Below are positions 60,854-64,000 of a stretch of 64,000 nucleotides of DNA, one piece after another; positions within the stretch are counted from its first letter, which is position 1, and the number at the start of each line of letters is the position of its first letter. A program made the translations under genes and the position numbers. A model generated the notes under the pieces. It was not told the origin of the DNA and did no database searches. It saw nothing but the letters and a program-made list of their open reading frames with translations. Source of the stretch: Methanocorpusculum sp. UBA424 (GTDB lineage: Archaea > Halobacteriota > Methanomicrobia > Methanomicrobiales > Methanocorpusculaceae); the NCBI GenBank assembly GCA_002498375.1, contig DAHC01000012.1:22410-86409 (forward strand), in the 5' to 3' direction.

Positions 60854-62140
60854 TTACATCCCCGTTGGATACCGAAGGACAGCCGCAATACCGCCGAATG
60901 CAGAGTAAAGCATGGCCCCTTCCTCGAAATCTTCCGAAATGATCTCTACTCTGGTGTTTGACGCATCGGCAAGCTCGGTGAGTTCATCGATGATATCAGC
61001 TTCCTTGGCAAGGAAGAGTGACGACTGACAGTTCGGACAGTGACCGAACGGCAGATCTTTGAACTTTTTACCTGCTTCGATCTGCATGGTTTTGATTTCT
61101 TCGTAGTCACAGTTCCCGCATTTGATGGTGAGCCGTGCCTTTCTCAGTTTTTCGGAAAGGAGGAGCGTATCAACCGCACCGGCCTGCAGATTGAGACGAA
61201 CACTGTCTTCTCCGTAAGCAGCCGCCCCGTTCTCTTTGATGAGTTCTTTGAAGAATCTGGACATTTCTGCTTTTTCATCCATTATTCCGACACCGCGAAG
61301 AGCATCCTGAGCATTATCCACCAGTTCGCGGAGACCGAATTCATTGGTATAGGATGCATCAAAGAGACCGATGATCCGTTTTTTGACTTCGTGGTGAAGG
61401 AAATCGCCGGAAGCAAACTCCTCTTTGGTCGGCATCGGACCGCCGATCAAAACTCCCTTGAACTTTTCAAAGAAGTTGGGTTCGGCAAGAAATGCCGCCG
61501 AGGCGCGTTCGCCGACTTTGCTGTAGAAATCATGGATCGCGATCAATCTCAGGCGTTCGAAACGGACACTGGACTGACCTCCTTTCCTTTGCTTTCCAGG
61601 AACGGTGGAGTTTGTTCCGTTGATCGGCTCAATGTGTGTGCCCCGAAGAAAACCCCAGTAGGCTTCACGGCGGTCGATGACTAATAGACCGTATACATAT
61701 TTGTCATCGAGCATCGCCTTCAAGGGTTCGAGTTCAAACGTAGAACTGCACCGGTAACTGTAGGTCTGGATGACCTCCGGCGGCTCGACAATGATGGACT
61801 CCAGATCGGTTTTGTCGCCGCCTACATTGATTGCTCCGCAGAAAATCGCCATGCCGTTTTCCGGGGGTGTTTTAAAGTATTTCAGGCGTGCAAGAATTGA
61901 AGAGAGAGCGCTCTGGACATTTGACCGTGTCTGTTTGCTTTTGATGTTCGCGCACTGACCGTATTCATCGCGAAGCTGGGCAGTTACATCGTATATCTGC
62001 TTATCCGGAGGGATGTAGAGAGAGATCAGTTCTGTTCCGGATCCCTCTTTCTCTTCCAGTCGTTCCAATGATTTTTTGAACTCATATCGCTTTCTTGCTT
62101 CATCCTTTTCGATTTCGTGCTGGGAATGTTCCTCTGCCAT
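60854..62140 (-). CDS. prf1: Peptide chain release factor aRF1
   Basis: 428 residues. Stop-codon recognition motifs NIKS (65-68) and YRCSSTF (129-135), and the peptidyl-tRNA hydrolysis motif GGQ (187-189). C-domain with zinc-type cysteines (CGNCDYEE; CPNCQSS). Standard archaeal length. The protein must read all three stop codons, relevant to the in-frame TGA noted at 18164. First gene of a transcript with argS. Confidence 0.97.
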   Translation of the reverse strand: MAEEHSQHEIEKDEARKRYEFKKSLERLEEKEGSGTELISLYIPPDKQIYDVTAQLRDEYGQCANIKSKQTRSNVQSALSSILARLKYFKTPPENGMAIFCGAINVGGDKTDLESIIVEPPEVIQTYSYRCSSTFELEPLKAMLDDKYVYGLLVIDRREAYWGFLRGTHIEPINGTNSTVPGKQRKGGQSSVRFERLRLIAIHDFYSKVGERASAAFLAEPNFFEKFKGVLIGGPMPTKEEFASGDFLHHEVKKRIIGLFDASYTNEFGLRELVDNAQDALRGVGIMDEKAEMSRFFKELIKENGAAAYGEDSVRLNLQAGAVDTLLLSEKLRKARLTIKCGNCDYEEIKTMQIEAGKKFKDLPFGHCPNCQSSLFLAKEADIIDELTELADASNTRVEIISEDFEEGAMLYSAFGGIAAVLRYPTGM

Positions 62141-62299
62141 TGTATATACAACCCTTTAATATCCGGCATTTATCCGGCGGTAGAATGTGGTGTATTATTA
62201 GATGTGCAAGGTGATTAAACATCGTGTCAGGAAATCACGAGAAAACGGGCCATGAAAAATAGTAACGCTCATTACATCTCCTGCTCAATAAAATACGTT

Positions 62300-63820
62300 A
62301 TGAAAAAAGGTTATGGGTTAATACTGGGCATCGCAGCTTTTCTTATTCTGCTGATCGCTCCAATTGATCCTGCCGTTTTACCGGTTGAAGCGCGTCTCGC
62401 AGCCGCCGTAACCGTTATGATGGCCATTTTTTGGATTACCCAGCCGATTCCGATTGAGGCAACGGCCCTCATACCATTGGTTGCATTTCCCCTTCTGGGA
62501 ATTCTTACACCCACCGAAGCGGCAGTTCCATATGCGGATAAGGTTATTTTCCTCTTCCTCGGCGGTTTTATCATTGCCATGTCGATGCAGAGATGGGGAC
62601 TCCATAAAAGGATTGCATTAAAAATTATCAATATCACAGGAACAAGTCCAAGGCGCCTTATCCTCGGATTTATGATCGCTACGGCGTTTCTTTCGATGTG
62701 GATGTCAAATACCGCGACCGCGATGATGATGATTCCAATCGCGATCGCGATCATTGCAACGATCCTCCCGACAAAAGTGTTTTCGGAGATGGAACCTCCC
62801 CACAAAGCATTTGCCGGCTGCCTTGTTCTCGCGGTTGCCTATGCGGCAAGTATCGGAGGTATCGGGACCCTGATCGGAACGCCGGCAAACGGCATCCTGG
62901 CGGCACAGATGGCACTCATTTTCCCGGAAAGCACACCGATCGACTTCTTTACCTGGATGCAGTTTGGTGTCCCCTTTGTTATCGTGATGATTTTTTTGAT
63001 ATGGATATGGCTTACCAAAGTCGCATACAGAAAAATGCCGAATGTATTAGTCAATGCAAAAGAGGCGCTCGATAAAGAGGTCAAAGAACTTGGGCCGATG
63101 TCGCGCGGTGAAAAAAATACCCTCTTCGTTTTTGTTCTCACGGCACTTTGCTGGATCTTTGCGAAAAGCAAAGATTTCGGTGCGTTCACTCTTCCCGGCC
63201 TCGATGTGTTCATTCCAGGGATCGATGACTCGACGATCGCTATTTTCGGTGCACTTCTTTTGTTTTTCCTGCCGGTCAGCTGGAAAAAACAGGAATACAC
63301 GATGAACTGGCAATGGGCAGTCCGCATTCCCTGGGGGATCCTTCTGCTCTTCGGCGGAGGTATGTGTCTGTCGGCTTCTTTTATCAAGAGCGGTCTCGCA
63401 CAGACGATCGTGGGGTATCTTGATGTGCTGAACGGGGTCCCGATCCTGCTCATCGTTCTCGCCATAGCGATTTTGGTCACGTTCCTGACGGAACTCACCT
63501 CAAATACGGCGATCGCTTCGGTTATGATGCCGATTCTCGCAGTTACGGCGATCTCCCTCTCCGTGAATCCGCTGGTTCTTATGATGACCGCAGCAGTCTG
63601 TTCATCGCTTGCCTTCATGCTTCCGGTAGCCACCCCACCAAACGCGATCGCCTACGGAACAGAGTATGTGGAGATGAAGGATATGGTCACCGCCGGATGG
63701 TTCATCAATCTGATAGGAGTCGCAATATTCACCATCTTCGTCTTCACGATCGTGTTATGGGCATTCGGCATCACGACCGATCTTCCGTCATGGGCGCTTG
63801 TATCGACCGTGAATATCTAA
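62300..63820 (+). CDS. DASS-family sodium:dicarboxylate/anion symporter
   Basis: 506 residues from ATG 62300 (MKKGYGLILG); an upstream ATG at 62252 adds 16 unlikely residues. About 12-14 hydrophobic segments. Two SNT motifs that form the sodium/substrate site: SNTATAMMM in the first half and SNTAIAS in the second, plus GLGTLIGTPAN-type GIGTLIGTPANG and LPVATPPNA. Takes up carboxylates, or sulfate. Substrate not decidable. Followed by T-tracts. Confidence 0.9.
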   Translation: MKKGYGLILGIAAFLILLIAPIDPAVLPVEARLAAAVTVMMAIFWITQPIPIEATALIPLVAFPLLGILTPTEAAVPYADKVIFLFLGGFIIAMSMQRWGLHKRIALKIINITGTSPRRLILGFMIATAFLSMWMSNTATAMMMIPIAIAIIATILPTKVFSEMEPPHKAFAGCLVLAVAYAASIGGIGTLIGTPANGILAAQMALIFPESTPIDFFTWMQFGVPFVIVMIFLIWIWLTKVAYRKMPNVLVNAKEALDKEVKELGPMSRGEKNTLFVFVLTALCWIFAKSKDFGAFTLPGLDVFIPGIDDSTIAIFGALLLFFLPVSWKKQEYTMNWQWAVRIPWGILLLFGGGMCLSASFIKSGLAQTIVGYLDVLNGVPILLIVLAIAILVTFLTELTSNTAIASVMMPILAVTAISLSVNPLVLMMTAAVCSSLAFMLPVATPPNAIAYGTEYVEMKDMVTAGWFINLIGVAIFTIFVFTIVLWAFGITTDLPSWALVSTVNI

Positions 63821-64000
63821 TCTTTTTTTCACCAAACGAATCCGCTTTTTTTCAGTACGGTTTTTCTTACAAAAATACACAACGCAAAGCCTGCACTGCG
63901 GATGAAATTTCGCAAAAACCATTTCGATGACCGAAGGTAGTGTGCCGACTTTTCCGTAAATTCTTCAAGCCCTAATTCCGTACTCACTTATTCACTCTCC
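63821..64000. other. Right-edge non-coding flank
   Basis: T-runs at 63823-63829 and 63843-63849 on the plus strand probably terminate the symporter gene. The last 130 bases show no convincing frame. They may belong to a gene or promoter beyond the window edge. Confidence 0.35.

Noticed and set aside
1..64000. tRNA, rRNA, CRISPR arrays, insertion sequences, toxin-antitoxin pairs
   Set aside because: I looked through the intergenic regions by eye and found no cloverleaf-like sequence, no regular repeat-spacer array and no transposase or integrase motif. A covariance-model scan could still find small RNAs that I missed.

Overview
The window looks like chromosomal DNA of a hydrogenotrophic or formate-using methanogen. 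My best guess is the order Methanomicrobiales, possibly Methanocorpusculum; this is inferred from gene content, as no 16S rRNA is present. Evidence: archaeal translation genes (EF-1alpha, L7Ae, S28e, L24e, S19e, L31e, L39e, L18a/LX, aIF6, aRF1, RNase P Rpp21), SRP54/FtsY, prefoldin alpha, a CetZ-type tubulin, a hexulose-phosphate synthase/RraA fusion, two tandem FdhC formate transporters, late cobamide genes and class III (prepilin-type) signal peptides. Many genes have a TATA-like box about 25-32 bases before the start codon, suggesting leaderless mRNAs.

Layout. 1-6882: 5' end of EF-1alpha, a small Cys protein, divergent cobS and cobT (the latter with ykgJ-like and TraB genes), a methyltransferase, a nitroreductase and a YdjM-like membrane protein. 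6970-11155: a partner-switching module of a membrane PP2C phosphatase, a STAS protein and an RsbW-like kinase domain behind about 670 residues of beta-helix repeats. 11494-17054: a small ORF, HPS-RraA, a TPR protein, and an ACT/PaaK/PaaK operon with a palindromic operator candidate. 17165-30636: type IV pilus material. It holds a secretion ATPase, a FlaJ/TadC-like membrane platform split by an in-frame TGA, a PKD/LamG pilin, two small pilins and a four-gene pseudopilin operon ending in a beta-helix adhesin. Embedded in it is a P-loop ATPase with wHTH tail, followed by GTCAA-type repeats that could be the remains of a replicon. 30754-32595: small membrane protein, OGG1-type glycosylase, lipoprotein.

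32616-39758: a long leftward translation and protein-targeting cluster (purN, rnp4, yhbY, S19e, PDCD5, PP-loop protein, L39e, L31e, aIF6, L18a, prefoldin alpha, ftsY, srp54). Two genes in it are easily missed: L39e (50 aa) and a YhbY-type RNA-binding protein with no ATG/GTG/TTG start. 39798-44885: S2P protease, RNase HII, TrkA, a secreted membrane-anchored protein and CetZ. 45005-49958: a four-gene glycan or glycolipid cluster. 50372-51609: L7Ae-S28e-L24e-Ndk operon behind a long structured leader. 51729-55955: glutaredoxin-thioredoxin reductase, a membrane OB-fold protein and two fdhC genes that share an upstream element. 56216-63820: tandem moeA genes, a small protein, argS, aRF1 and a DASS-family carboxylate transporter.

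I found no tRNA, rRNA, CRISPR array, transposase or integrase. Start codons were revised where SD motifs, gene overlaps or family N-termini argue for a later start.
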